From Azolla caroliniana (lineage: Eukaryota > Polypodiophyta), in the NCBI GenBank assembly GCA_043228905.1, contig JBHGNT010000012.1, forward strand, positions 20,336,001 through 20,400,000: a stretch of DNA of 64,000 nt, written 5' to 3'. Both the position numbers and the translations under genes were made by a program. Below, piece after piece: positions 24,960 to 38,450 of the stretch (positions within the stretch are counted from its first letter, which is position 1; the number at the start of each line of letters is the position of its first letter). The notes beneath the pieces were generated by a model. The model did not search any database. It was not told the DNA's origin and saw nothing but the letters and a program-made list of their open reading frames with translations.

Positions 24960-25290
24960 TTGAGTCAATAGGAGTCAACAATAGCTTGGCTCAAGCTGTA
25001 ACTGAGACGTTCAACCATTTTTTAACGATTTGGCAATTTGGTGGTTCTGTTTGGATCGGTTCAAGCTTGAGCTTCCTTAACTGGTTTCAACTCGGTTTGA
25101 GCTCGATTAAAGATTAATCGGTTTGGTCAAACTCGTTCTCAATCTGGTTAAGCCTTAACCAATTTACAAACCAATTCAATTTTAGCTTGGTTAAGGCGTA
25201 ATCGGTTTGGACAAGCCAGTTCTCTAATAGGTTAAACCTTAACTGGTTTAGGAATGAAAACTCCCAAACCGGTTAAGCCGAAGCAACCAT
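24960..25290. repeat. AACCGGTT-rich dispersed repeat, copy 1
   Basis: Dense in GGTTTGG, GGTTAAG and AACCGGTT words. It shares an alignable core with 38655-38935, including CATTTTTTAACG followed shortly by TTGAGCTTCCTTA, then a GGTTTGAGCTC block and CCAAACCGGTTAAG. A more diverged relative lies at 47838-48245. Confidence 0.75.
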
Positions 25291-26877
25291 CGATTCATAT
25301 GTAAAAATTGATCCATCTTTGACTCGAATATATTGTTATAGAGTTAAAGAAACATTGGGTCATAGATCTTCACGATCATGGAATATTGATTTCATATGTA
25401 AAAACTTACATTGATATATGTTGTTTCTAATTAATACAAAAGCCTACACAAATGGACATGTTAGGCACAAGTCTAAGCAAATATGATACAACTACAAGTC
25501 CCATTGAAATACACGAGGTAGAAGCATATAAGATACATGATTTTTTTATTTCTATTTTTTTTAAAGAAAGATGCACCATAGTATATTACTTGAGAACTGT
25601 ACATAGAGAAAACAAAAGGAGACATTTAATCTCACTTCTATTGTGATACAAAGGCTAGTATAAGCATATGATCAACCAAATGATGTCATATATGAAACAA
25701 GTGGAGCAATAACTATCAGGTATGCAACATAAAAGAATGTATGGCATAATTCCACTTCAAACCAGAAGTTGTATCCGAAAATAAGTGAAGTCCTTGCCAT
25801 CGGTTTTTAAAGGCCACTTGACGTTGCCACAGAACATCAGTCGAACCTTTCTTGTTGAAATTCAAATAATGCATGTAAACATACTTGCGAAAAGGCATCC
25901 CCAAGGAAAATATGTGGCACGGTATGATTGTCATTGTGCAAGTGACCTAAGAACATTTGGTAAAGGCACTCGAAAGATCAAGTTATCAAAGCATCGTGGA
26001 TGCACATTTAATGTAAATTTGAGATAGAACATATCAATTTAAGTATACAACCATGATATTAGACATGTCCTAGGATCTTGTCATGATGTCTATCAATTGC
26101 CTATATATCTAAACGTATAAATTGTTGCATGGATAAAGTTGTTTATGTTGGATGTGCAATGCATGTCGCCAAGCTGATCATTAGGAAAAAAACTTTTCAC
26201 AAGTCTATGGATACTCCATTAGAAGTTGTGTATCATAGATTCTAAGGAGGTGCATAATAAAACCAGCAAGCTAAATATTAGAAATGCACTATTATAATAT
26301 TATTGTGCTTCAATGACATAAGATGTGAATGCATTGAAATCTCAAGGGAAAGTGGTTCATGTTCAACCATACATACATGATCCAAATGGATCTCCAACTC
26401 GACAATTGTTTATCGTGATAACTCAATACCAATGGATGTTGGAGATGCGTAAGCATTTGTTTTGTAATAATGGTTGGGGAATCAACTCCGCCTTCAAGAC
26501 CATCAATTCGGATTGCTATTATATGCAGTAGTTGCATGAAATAATATGGGTATTATCATCCCACTTTGGTATATGCGTTGTTGCTTAGATTGGGGTCAAA
26601 TCTTGAGCAACTTGCATTGAAACTTGCTTGAAAAATGATCTTTGCAAGGATGTTGAGTGTGAGACCAAATGCTATTGTAATAGACAAATCTTGAATGAAA
26701 TATAATGCAATAATTAATGTTATTAGTCACAAGTCACGACCCACAAAGTTGGGTTTATGTGGCTAGTGAAAAGAAAGAAACATCGAGCTTTCTTTTATTG
26801 TGTTGGTTTCACGTTATGAAAGCTTGGGTTGATAACTTGCTATCCTAAGTCAATATAGTTGAAAGAAACAAGTTATA

Positions 26878-27083
26878 CAACCAATACATTATTATAGTGA
26901 ATGTGATTTCAATGTTATGTGAGAGGAGATCATTCAAGAATACAAAACGAAAGAGTTTGTGAGTATATAAATGTATGTGCCAACCAATACATTATTATAG
27001 TGAATCTGATTTCAATGTTATGTGCGAGGAGGTCGTTCAAGAATACAAAACGAAGGAGTTTGCGAGTATATAGGAGGAGGATG
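26878..27083. repeat. 103-bp tandem duplication
   Basis: A segment starting CAACCAATACATTATTATAG and ending near GCGAGTATATA occurs at 26878 and 26981 in direct orientation, with about 90% identity by eye. Confidence 0.88.
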
Positions 27084-27959
27084 GTGTGGAATGCATTGTG
27101 AGTGGAGAAGTCTATGGCCAAAGTTTGGTTATTTATTTGCGTATGGACACGTTGACACTACTAACGTTGTGGAAAGATAGTAATACATAGCTTTGAGGGG
27201 AAGACTTAACTAGCTACTATGTGGGACTAACAAGGTTCAATGTTTGCTTTGTAATGGCTTGACTATGATTTCAAGGGACTTCAATGTTGCAAAAGTTGTG
27301 GGTGTATTTTGCCAATCACTAAACAAGAACAAATGGATAATCTCTGAAATTTCCATTATATATGTGATCGTGGAAATCTCTATATGTGATATCTTTGAAT
27401 CTTGAAATGATGAAAGCAACAAAAGTTTGCACATACATGTCATTGCAACAGACTTACAACACGATATTTTTATCTTTGAAATATTACAACAAAAGTGTGC
27501 ATATACAATAATTTACAACATAATTTTTTCATCTCTAAATATTACAATCTATACCTCTTATAGAAAATGATTATACAAAACTGAATCTTGCAATTTAAAA
27601 TAGAAGTTTGCATATATGTACGAAAAGTTACAACATAATTTTTTACAATAGCATTTCGGCATCAGAATTATGACAAGTTTGAGTCATTGGAATTCACATT
27701 ATCAAAAAAATTTATCTCTAAAATCTACATGGCGGAAATAATTATTCACATTGTTTTCGTTTACAATTATTTGCATCGTTTGCATTTTCAAAAACCAAAT
27801 ATTGCAAAAACATTGAATAATGGTACCCCTAAAACATGGCATGCCCATCGAGCCATACCAACACGTAAGAACTCCACGTCATTGTGAATTGAAATTAGAC
27901 GCCATTTAAAAGGCGGTCTCTAAATAATGAATTATGAAATACAAGACACATACCAATAC

Positions 27960-28340
27960 AAGAGGTGTTGATTCCAAGCCCTATAATAACTCCTCAATAG
28001 AGCATTATAATCCAACGCATCAAATAATAGCCACAGCTTATACCATTGGGTTGTGATAGTATATAGATCTCTTGATGTTGGTTCTCCAATATGATCTTTT
28101 GCTCTTTTGTGCTACTTCAAACATTGGTTATACATAATCGCATCAAATTCCTTATTGTGTAATGTATCCATGAATACTAAATCCCACTCTCCACTTTTTG
28201 TTTGCATTCAACCCATTAGGACCATGATTCATGATTTTGATCGAAAGAACCCAATGTTCAGCATGCAACGTGGGTACGAAAGCCAAATTCTTATCTCGTG
28301 GCACAAGTCTAAGCATGTCCTCCACACCATATTGTTTTGT
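27960..28340 (-). pseudogene. Possible Ulp1-like (C48) protease relic
   Basis: On the minus strand a frame reads LAFVPTLHAEHWVLSI (HW codons at 28251-28256). After an apparent frameshift it reads WDLVFMDTLHNKEFDAIMYN (Asp-Thr-Leu near 28160-28168). The spacing of a His-Trp-Val motif followed by a D-S/T-L motif resembles the His/Asp part of Ulp1-type proteases carried by plant MULE and CACTA elements. The Cys region was not found and the frame is broken. This is a suggestion only. Confidence 0.3.
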
Positions 28341-30402
28341 TGTAGAAAATGTTTGAATCCTTTATGTACTTGCTATCTCTACTTTGTGTTCATAAAGTCT
28401 TTAATTGTTATGTTTCACAACAATAGCAAGAAAGATTTTCAACCCTCTACATGCAATTTGGAACATGCTCACAAATCAATATACTTAGAGATGAACTTTT
28501 ACATCAATTAAACAAGCAGCTTAAAATATGCTCCAAGTCATGAGCTGGAATATTTTAATTACCACTGATTTCATTCGCGCAGAATCTCTTGATTAACACG
28601 GATCGTGTCACTTGATTTTTTTTTGTAATTGGCACAAAATTTGTATCAAAACAGTGCTGATCGTACTAGATTGACTGTAAACACATATCAGCACTAATGT
28701 TTCAATACACTATTGTTTATTCATTTATTTAAGATGGAACTTTTCACTAAATAGCCCACTTCATCTAATTAGAACTAATGTTAAAACCAATAAGCGGACA
28801 TGAGAATAATTATACTAGTAAAAATAATATTTAGCTTTAATTCTCATCACACTTAGCATTCTCAAGCACTACTCTCATTACTGTCATTTTTTTATATCAT
28901 CATTAATCCAATAGCTAAAGAAAAATTAGTTTAGTACATCAGTTATTTATACAGGATTTGTTTTTTATTTTTCTGTTCTTACTTCTTTACTTAATAATGA
29001 ACGCAGATGCTACAATCAAAGTAACCTTATGTGATTATAAGAAGACGGCAACAACCTGCATCTATTGAAGCCATAATTAACCTTGCTAAATATGTGCCAA
29101 CTTCGAATTGGCCTGTTCTTAATCATGGCCCATGTTCTAATTGACTTCACTTAAACATTACCCATGTTCTGATGAATACATTAACCAATATCACATTCTG
29201 ATTTACTTCCATCTAATTAGCAGCTTAATCTATGTTCACATTCTAATATGCTCCATGACCCACTTCTAATCTATGGAATCAAGTCCCACCTCAAATTACC
29301 CTTCCGATCATAATATACATTCTAATTACCTTAAGCACGTCTCACATTCTAACTCAGCTTAATCTATGTCCACATTCTAATGTGCATACCACAATCATGA
29401 CCCACTTCTAACTCACCCAACGGAATCATATCCCACCTCAAATTACCCTTCCAATCATGATATACATTCCAATTACCTTAAGCACATCTCACATTTTAAC
29501 TGCCATCTTTAACATGACCTAAATTCGAATTAACCCACTCAAATCAAGAACATTGATTAGCGTCTGGTTTAATCATGCCTCAGTTTCTAATTATACCCTT
29601 AATCATCACCTTCATTCTAATTTGCCTACATCAAACATGCCCCACCTGATAATCCTATGTTAATCAGAACCCATTACTCTAAATAGCCTCTTCAATGAAG
29701 CCTTAAATTCAAATTCGGCTCCCTAATCATGACCCAAGATTCTGATTAGCCTCCCTGGCGATGATCTTCAATCATGTTCCATACAATAATCAACTTTAAT
29801 CATGCGCTCTTAACAACCCTGTCTCACTTCCATTCCTTCAAATAATGTTGTCTTCTTTTCAAAATGTGGAGAAAGAGTATAAAAAATTAAGCCTTCATAT
29901 GATTGCAACCAGATTTTAGGACACATACTGATAACCAGATAAAATTAGAAGAAAACGAATGGGAATTATCCTTGCATAAAAAGGAATGTGACATTGATTC
30001 ATTCAACAATAAGCTAAATTCACAATCATAGATCTTCTGCATTGGCAATAGAGGTGTGGATACTATCTAACTTTTCATTGCAGTGGCTTGAATTATAAGA
30101 CACTGATTCAACCCCTTACATGGAAGATTCCATCCATGTTCATACTGTCTTCCTTTTATTTTGCAAAAGCCTACAGACCTTTCCAAAAGCATCTGTTCAT
30201 TCAGCTTATTAGTCACAATTGTGACCATAACTCAGGGATATCTCCCTATTGTTGGTGTCGCTTCATTACTATACAGTTTTGAAACATGAATCTGTTGAGA
30301 CCACATTCTGGTCCATCTTTCCATGTTACAAAACAATATTATATTAGGCTGCAGATCAAAGAAAACCCATTCTTTCTCACTTTTTCCTGTTGCAAGAAAC
30401 TA
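28341..30402. other. AT-rich intergenic DNA downstream of E2F
   Basis: No gene seen. The sequence around 29040-29800 is a degenerate mosaic of CATTCTAATT, AATCATGACCCAC and CCCACCTCAAATTACC words with an internal duplication. Confidence 0.6.
29221..29510. repeat. Diverged 134-147-bp tandem duplication in a CATTCTAATT-rich block
   Basis: CAGCTTAATCTATGT occurs at 29221 and 29355. CCCACCTCAAATTACCCTTCC occurs near 29285 and 29432, and CCTTAAGCAC follows in both. An indel of about 13 bp separates the copies. Confidence 0.8.
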
Positions 30403-33400
30403 TTAGCTCCCAGACGCAATTGCGACTGAACTAGGAGGAGACTGCGGTTGTAGCCCATCATCAAGATCGAATTCAGCAGCATTCATAAGCTTCACGTCTT
30501 CATCCCACATGAAGTTTGGAGCTTTATGCTATATGTTAAGGTCTCGCAATTCGAAGATAGACATATATTAATAAGTTCTCAAAAATTGTAGAAACATTTC
30601 CGAACACAATTGCAAATTTTTAACACTTAGGTGATTTCTGGTAAATAATGAATGAGTTGGGTGTATTTTGGTGTTTTACCCTACTTATCCATTGAAAAAC
30701 TTCACACATTCAAATCTTAGTTGCTCCATTTCTAAGGATACGATCACTCCTCCACATGTCAGTTATACCAACACCCTCATCAGAGAGCAACCAGTAGTCT
30801 GCCTCAGTCTGCAAGTCAAACAATTCCACAAAGAGGGATGTCAAACTTCATCAATATAGTTTCAGGATGATGATTACGTATGCAAAATAACTTACATTAA
30901 CATCCGATGGTACTATTCTCATGATACCAGTAGAATCTTGAGGAATGGAAAAGTCTGAACACAACGGATGACCAGCAAGGTTCTCAGCTTGAAAATTGTT
31001 TTGGGTAGATTCTGGAACCACAGCCATTGCATTATCGGAAGGTCCAATGCTAGGATGACTCGTCACTTGAGGCAGTTCTACATCGTTCACTTCCTCAAAC
31101 TTCTCTTCAAACCGGCTGGCCAGGAGCAGTGAACAGAAAGAATGTTTCAATCTTAAAGAAAACATATTGTTGAGGAGATAATAAGTGATATAGCCTAATG
31201 AATTATGGTTAAGACTAATAGATAATATCCACATCATCACTCACAAATTATGGTGCCCACTATTTCTCTAGTATATATATGAACCTTGGTTAATAAATAA
31301 AACAAAAGAGAATCTGAATTTTTCTTGAATATCTTGTAGACTTAATAATCTTTAACTGTTTATATATTAAGTAAGATTTATGAAAACCTTTCACATATAC
31401 CTCACAAGATAAACATCAATTGGTCCGGTGGCACTTTGCAAGAGTACTTGGTAGCGTCTTTGTGGGTACTCAAGTGCCTGCAGTGCACAAAAAGAATTCA
31501 TATTTCATTTACAATCTAATCATGAAAATCTATAATCCACCTAATTAAAAAACATAATTATAGCAGCACTAAAAAATTATGCAACCTCATCAGGATCAGG
31601 GACTTCCAATGTGGTCCCATGAGGAGCTTTTACTGCTATCAGTGTTTCATTCTGGAATAGAGCAGGAAAAAGGGGTATTATTTTAATATGCAATATGTAT
31701 CTGAACAGCTTTCAAAGCACTAATCACGCCTCCATCCCTCTACCTGAAAGCATGGCAAATTCTTTATATCATCCTCAGTAACATAAAGCCATCTGAAGAG
31801 ATGCTAGATTTAAGTTGAAACACCGAGGCCAAAACTATGTTACTGATAAATGCTCAACGAAAAACATAAGAGGCAATGTCATCCCCAAATTGCACACTTG
31901 TCACAAAATCCCACAAAATGTAGAATAGAATTAAACCAGAGTAGTGATCCAAAGGATACTGTTTATTGCTATCATCCTCACTGATTCTTCGCAGTCGCTC
32001 CCGTGCTTCCCTACACAATGTCTGAGTTGAGACACAATGTTCACATACTAAGAAAACAGGAGAAGGAAGAGATCAGACCTTATGCAATCATCCAGCCTTC
32101 TCTCTTCAATGTGTAAATTTTCCAACTTTGCCTGTGAATTACCATTATGGATGAGAATTTGATACGTTGACTTCAATCATTGAGCCCTGAATTGAAGGAT
32201 ATAACCAGACCTGAAGGAAGATTGATTCATTTGTTTCTGATGAGTTTTCTTCAACATGACCCCTGTACTCAAAAAATCAAGGAATGATATCTCAATTTCT
32301 GACGAGTTCCATAAAAGCATCAAAAAATATAAGTCAAGTGGAAAACTATTTATTCATGCGTGGTAAATTATATACATCAGAACACTGAGGAGAGAATTTT
32401 CAGCTCACAAGTAATGAGGCCAAAAAAGTGTTCACCTCCATGGTGGAAGACTGAAGAGAAAATTACATGATTGCTCACATAAGCAAGAATAAAGCCCAAA
32501 TACAACCTACAAGGGATCAGTGCTTTATGACTAGAGTTCCTAAATCAAACTATGAACTGAATGTTGCAATACCATCCACAGGTCAAAACAATAATGGACT
32601 ATAAAAAAAATGTGAAAGTAGAATTAACACTTCACAAAAATGGTCAATATTATAACAGAAGGATTACTTCTGCTTTCACATTTTCTTTATTTTTGTTCAT
32701 GACCAAGGGCCTGATCACACCACATTGCTTCGGCAATCAATAAAAACACATTTTCGAAAAATAATGAAGGATAAATTAGGCAAACATGAAGCAAAGAGAT
32801 ATTAGATCAGAAGTTTATCACAACTAAGCACACTGTCCTACAGCTGAGCAGAACCACTAGATTGGGAGTCAGAAAGGAATATTTAAAAGATCTGCTCAGT
32901 TAGTCTAAATGAGTGCTTACTTCCAGCGTATCCTGTTTTTCAGCTTCTTTTCAATCAAACCTATACCTTCAAGGACATTTGTAATATCATAAATTCTGCG
33001 CTTTTGTACCTGTGCCATCCAGACAACTATCATAACCCAGATTGAGTGATGCAAACACAAAAACGTCAAAATAAGATCAGAAATATACATTTAATGTATC
33101 TGCTGCTATGTTTAAATCAAGGACTCCATCTTCTGCTTCCTTCAGCAATTTGATAAATTTCTTTGTAAGCAAACCTAAAATTTTCCTGCATGTATTAGAA
33201 ATGCACAAATATTGCAAACTGGAAGGTACTAACACAGAAGGTAATATACCAAGAGAGCTGTCATAGCGACAAGAGCTAATAGGAGTCTGAACCTTCGTAG
33301 AGGGTGATCCTACATCCAGAATGATAAAATCACAATCAATCTTTTACACATCAAGGTAGAGGATGCACGTACTATAAAATGTCAGATAATACCACCGGTA

Positions 33401-36400
33401 TTTGATGAAGGTGTTTGAGATCCCAAATTTGCATGTCTAGAAGATCTAGCACGGCTAACTTTTCTAGCAGGCTTTTCTGAACTGGGAGTTGTAGAAGGAC
33501 TTCCATGAGCTTCAGCATATGGTGGGGCTTTGTCAGCTTGAAATTTGTTCATCTCCGTCGCATAACCCTTACTCATGTCTGATGTACTCATTACCTGTTA
33601 CATGTCACGTTGTTTAAGATATGGCTGGAAGAAAAATATTTCTAGATACGTGGACATTTGCAATCTCGCTCATCAATTTGAGCCAACAATCCATGGCCTA
33701 CAAGAGATGTATCTCTTATAGATCCATTATTGATTGTTGAGATCACCTACACGTTTACGAGGTGTATTCAGTCACAGTGAAAATTTAAAGAAAATACATC
33801 CATATTCACTACAAATATTTGATCAGATTTTAAGCTTTTCAAAGTAGAACTCTAAATAAGTTTGTCAGCAAATTACATGTCAATTCACAAAAATATGACC
33901 ATAAAGTTTTCATCAATCACATCCTCAACTACTTAACGTTTTAGTTACTATTCGTTCAGCATGACATTCAAGACAAGTAATGCTTGATGTTATAAACGTT
34001 AACCTGCGTGCAATGTGATGTGTTAGCTTTGTAAAATAAAGCTTACATGAGTAGCCTTCCATCCTACTCATCCATAAATGGTAAATACAATCGGGAAACG
34101 TTCACAGAAACAGCATGATATAAAAGACACTACTGCTATCTTAGTTTGACAGGTCTATAGGGGGATAGAACACAACTTTGAGTTAGTTTTTATTGTTTAG
34201 TATAACCAACTTTGCTACCTTAGTTTGAGAGTAATCTATGTGCTAACGTCTACATAATGATATAGACATATACAACTCCTAAAGCATTGTTGCTGGTTTT
34301 TGAAATTTAATTATTTCTATGAACCCTAAATCTTAAGTCACAATGCAGGAGTCTTCTTTATGCCGTTGACTCTTATTTCTCTATATTCGCATATTTTCAG
34401 ATGTAATGGTAAAAGTTTGCCTCAATGTAAAAGGTTAAAGTTCAATGCTACATCTCATAACATTAGTTTTTATGTTACAATTAATCTGGATATCTTGATC
34501 AATGCTGGAAACTGACAAATTATACTTTCATATATGCAATAATATTATTTCGAAACTATTATAGCCAGCATAACCCACCACATCAATTTCAGATTTTGCT
34601 GGCACAAACAAAATTTTGTTGCATCATACATTTATGAAGAATGCGCCTACTAATTAAACATATTAGCACAACATGGAAATGTTTCTGAATGTACCTGTAA
34701 CCCATAATCTAAAAATAAAATCAATACCAGAGCAGATACCATAAAACAAATGCTGCAGAAATTATACTTGTTATCTTGCTTGAAAAATATTTGCAATTTG
34801 CTACAACTACTGTAAAAAATCCATTTCATTATCTTCCAAAAAAACCCAGATATACTTTGAAGCAAAGATACACTGTTATACACACACACATAATTATAAC
34901 CTCATCCTACTCCTATATTTCCTATTTGGACAGCCATATCCAATTTTTCTGAGACACCCATTTCTAGGTTGCAAACATTTTGTGCCATTTAGGTTGCAGA
35001 GCCCCTGGAATCTGGTTGTTATTAAATTGTGAATAAAAATGGAACCAGTTCAGACACTTGAGTGAGGGGACAGCTTCTTCCACAAGGCAATAAATCAAAT
35101 CCTCTAGACATTAACATTGAATACACATACAGTCATTTCTAGGTTGCAAACGTTTTGTGTCACTTAGGGTGCAGAGCCCCTGGAGTCTGGTTGTTATTCT
35201 GTTGTGAATAAAAAGGAAACCAGTTCAGACCTTTGCGACAGGGGAGAGTTTCTTCCACCCAGCAATCAATCAAATTCCATAAACATTAGCATTGAATACC
35301 CATGGTGCCATTTCTAGGTTGGAAATGTTTTCTGCAATTTAGTTTGCAGGAAACCACTTCAGGCCCTAGCAAGAAAGAATGAGAAGCTTCGTCAAATGTT
35401 GCAAATAAAAAAAATTGGCATTGCCATTGGATAACCATGGGGTATTACACAAAATTTCAGACAAAACACCACATGCTTGTCTACAAGCCATGTTGCTTAA
35501 ACCCATTGCCTGTATTATTGACCAATTGAGCTCAGTGTTGTATAAACAAAACTATATTATTGCCCAAGTAATTCTTCATGCACATACTTCTTGCACACAT
35601 ACAAGATCATCATCTTGACTTTGTGAACAGATTTACAAATTTCACGCCTGATTAATGTTGAAGGCTGTCCATTATCAGACCCTCAAACCTCAAAACAGCG
35701 TGGAAAAGTTCTAGCTCCCCTTTATCTCGTTAAAGAGGTTACAGAACATATATCAATTGCTATGATTCACACCCAAATCCCTCCATGCTACAAGAAAGGC
35801 ATCTCATTACAAGATTTGCAATCAATCCTATGCTCTTGAGGTTGACGTTATCATAAGTTTATAATGTAAATGACAAAATTTGTTGCAATATACAACAGCA
35901 AGCCAATGTTTTCACACCCTTCTACTGTGCCACAAGAGAATCCAATAATAACTCAAAACAGCATTTAACTCAGAAAAACAAGACAACGTGCCTGGACACA
36001 TAGCACTCGTGAAAAAGAAAGCAAACATCTCCCGAATAGATCAGAGACAAGAATTAGGCAGAGGAAACAACATTTGACTCACATGCACTATAAACCCTGA
36101 GCTTCTCATAAAAATGTTTAACATCATCACAGGGATAAAAAAAAACGATGGAAAACCACACAGAAGGTGAGAGACAAGCCAAGGGCCAGAGAAATACAGC
36201 AAGTTTTAACTCAGAAAATAAGAAAGAGGGAAGGCAATCCTCCTGAGAAAGCATGCTGAACATCGACAGTCTTGGAAAAAATGCCCCACGATAGGTAAGA
36301 AACATGAGAGAGCCAACAGAAGAATACAAACAAAATTTGACTCAGAGTAAACAATATTTAGTTTTAACTGGGAAAGAAAGTGCAGAACCAGATTCTCAAA

Positions 36401-36995
36401 TACATGCTAAACATTGCTTAAAACAGGATTTAACTCGTACAACGCTGGATTCAAGTCAGATAAATAACATTTCGAGAACAGTAGAGAGAGAGAATTTGTA
36501 AATTTCAGATTAGGTTATACTAATCTGAAGTCATCAAAAAGCTTGATTCTTAATTTGGACAAGACAGTGAAGAGGGCGAGATTATAGACACAAAAAGAAG
36601 GGAGACGATGTTCAGAACATATTTAGAAGGAAGATCGAGCTTACTTGGAATTGAGATTGAGACAGAGAAGCGATGGGATCAGATTCATCGCTGTGGAAGT
36701 TTCCATTCTTTCTTCTGATAGCCTCCGATGGTGCTCCAGGCTCCACGAAACGATGATAATCTCCGGCAAGAGCAAACGCAGGCCTCGAAGAAGTGAAAGG
36801 AATACTGAGTGAGCTCGACAAAGAAGAAGAAGAAGAAGACAATGACGAGGATGAAGAGAAGTTTTGTACAGTCGTGTGTTGGTTGAGAGGTGTGGATATA
36901 CCTCTTTTTGCAGGCATATGCTTGCTGTTGAGAGGTCGCAGAGAAGGAGGAGGGGGGGAGGAGGAGGAGGTGTCTGCTATGGCGATCTCCACCAT
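30403..36995 (-). CDS. E2F: E2F transcription factor (canonical E2FA/B/C type)
   Basis: E2F with a DP partner controls G1/S genes and is restrained by retinoblastoma-related protein. Fourteen exons join in frame to 513 codons: 36995-36645, 33594-33393, 33309-33250, 33174-33089, 33009-32921, 32262-32211, 32131-32079, 32010-31960, 31792-31744, 31651-31586, 31477-31401, 31115-30896, 30808-30742, 30521-30403. The N-terminus is Ser/Pro-rich with a DYHRF motif. The DNA-binding winged helix (about residues 197-263) carries [15 protein letters not shown] and [22 protein letters not shown] heptad dimerisation region (about 265-315) is followed by the marked box ([39 protein letters not shown]). The C-terminal DYWLLSD...ITDMW is the retinoblastoma-binding motif (about 454-470). 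The position of the RB motif and WDE tail excludes the DEL-type atypical E2Fs. Intron 1 is 3 kb. Orthology to A, B or C is not settled. Confidence 0.94.
34959..35365. repeat. 175-bp tandem repeat in E2F intron 1
   Basis: CATTTCTAGGTTG...GCAGAGCCCCTGG repeats at 34959 and 35134, with a third partial copy from 35309. The spacing is 175 bp both times. The copies differ by scattered substitutions. Confidence 0.88.
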
Positions 36996-37240
36996 CGCTT
37001 GAAGGAAGGATGAGGGGGGAGAATCGCATAATCCAGATCTGCGGAGAAGGTGGAGGTGAAGAAGAAGATGAGTATGATGATGAAGAAGAAGATGAGGAGG
37101 AGGAGGAGGAAGAAGAAGAAGAAGAAGAAGAAATCAAAGACAGAGAATGAAGATGAAGATGAAGATGAAGATGAAGATGAAGATGAAGATGAAGATGAAG
37201 ATGGAGGTGAAGATGAAGATGAAGATGAGGAATGTTAATC
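36996..37240 (-). promoter_or_regulatory. E2F 5' leader with GAA/GATGAA microsatellite
   Basis: Immediately upstream of the E2F ATG (plus-strand view) lie GAGGAGGAGG-, (GAA)n- and (GAAGAT)n-type tracts, about 37050-37220. On the E2F sense strand these form a CTT/CATCTT-rich pyrimidine leader. A core promoter is not obvious. Confidence 0.4.
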
Positions 37241-37571
37241 AGAGCAGGAGGGAGACCCTGATTTTGAGTTATTTAGGGTTGTTGCAGAGGGAAACCCTAA
37301 TTCTGGTGGAGCTCCGGCTATGGCAGGCACGCAGACAGAATCATCAACACACACAGAGAGAAGCAGAGAAGCAGAAGCAACAGAGCAACAGAAATAATTA
37401 AGTTAATTATTTAATTAATTCAGTTAATTATTTATTTTATTTACTTATTTATTTTGCTTTTGTGTGTGTTTTCTGTGTTTTTTTGAATGAAGAAAGTTTG
37501 CCTCCTGTTGCGCGCGAACAAAAGAAAAATAATAGAAAATAAATAAATAAGTAAAAAAAAGGATTGTTTTT

Positions 37572-37622
37572 TTTTAGAGGAATTCCCAAAAATACCCCTG
37601 GGTTTTGGATATTCCCACAACA

Positions 37623-37672
<50 letters not shown>

Positions 37673-37823
37673 AAACCATATCTTCCTACTGCTTCCCCCC
37701 ATTCTGAGGGTTTTAGGGTTTTGTAAGGTTCTAGGGAGAAAAATAGCACACAAATAAATAAGTAGAATGATTTTAGAGAATTTCCCAAAAATACCCCTGG
37801 GTTTTGGATATTCCCACAACATG

Positions 37824-37889
<66 letters not shown>

Positions 37890-38041
37890 AAACCATATCT
37901 TCCTACTGCTTCCCCCCATTCTGAGGGTTTTAGGGTTTTGTAAGGTTCTAGGGAGAAAAATAGCACACAAATAAATAAGTAGAATGATTTTAGAGAATTT
38001 CCCAAAAATACCCCTGGGTTTTGGATATTCCCACAACATGC

Positions 38042-38072
<31 letters not shown>

Positions 38073-38092
38073 AAACCATCTTCAGCTTCCCT
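37572..38092. repeat. About 200-bp tandem repeat with an embedded (CT)n tract, 2.5 copies
   Basis: Units begin TTTTAGAG near 37572, 37771 and 37988. Each contains AAAATACCCCTGGGTTTTGG, a perfect (CT)n of different length, CCAAAACCAT and, in the first two, GAGGGTTTTAGGGTTTTG. The CT length difference largely explains the 199- versus 217-bp spacing. The third copy is truncated after the CT tract. Confidence 0.92.
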
Positions 38093-38450
38093 CATGGTGA
38101 GGGTTTTAGGGGTTTTGGGGGCTTTAGGGTTTTGGGGTTTTAGGATTTAGGGGGAAACTTCTTCCTACTACTACCCCCATGCTAAGGGTTCTAGGGTTTT
38201 GAGGTATTAGGATTTAGGGGGGGAACTTCTTCCTACTACTACCCCCATGCTAAGGGTTCTAGGGTTTTGAGGTATTAGGATTTAGGAGGGAAACTTCTTC
38301 CTACTATTACCCTCGTGCTATGGGGTTCTAGGGTTTTGGGGGCTTTAGGGTTTCTGAGGTATTAGGATTTAGAGGGAAACTTCTCTCCCACTACTGCCCC
38401 CATGATGAGGGATTTTTAGGGTTTTGAGGTTTTAGGATTCCAAGTGGGAA
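38093..38450. repeat. About 68-bp telomere-like tandem repeats
   Basis: Blocks combining TTTAGGG-type words (GGGTTTTAGGG, TTCTAGGGTTTTGAGG) with AACTTCTTCCTACTACTACCC recur at 38156, 38224, 38292 and 38378. Spacing is 68, 68 and 86 bp. They resemble interstitial telomeric sequence diluted with spacer. Confidence 0.85.

Larger units (their letters stand above)
23641..27959. other. Intergenic DNA, no gene recognised
   Basis: No credible coding chain seen. The stretch holds a promoter- or LTR-like segment near 24540-24840 (CTATAAATAT at about 24652), an AACCGGTT-rich repeat (24960-25290) and a 103-bp tandem duplication (26878-27083). An 80-codon frame at 25785-26027 has no recognisable family. 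Confidence 0.55.

Noticed and set aside
36685-37238. Poly-Ser and Glu-Asp/Lys-Met frames near the E2F start
   Set aside because: Products of the GAA/GATGAA microsatellite; the E2F frame starting at 36995 explains the locus.
37441-38095. Overlapping 76-173-codon minus-strand frames with long Arg-Glu runs
   Set aside because: Translation of (CT)n-bearing tandem repeats; no independent coding evidence.
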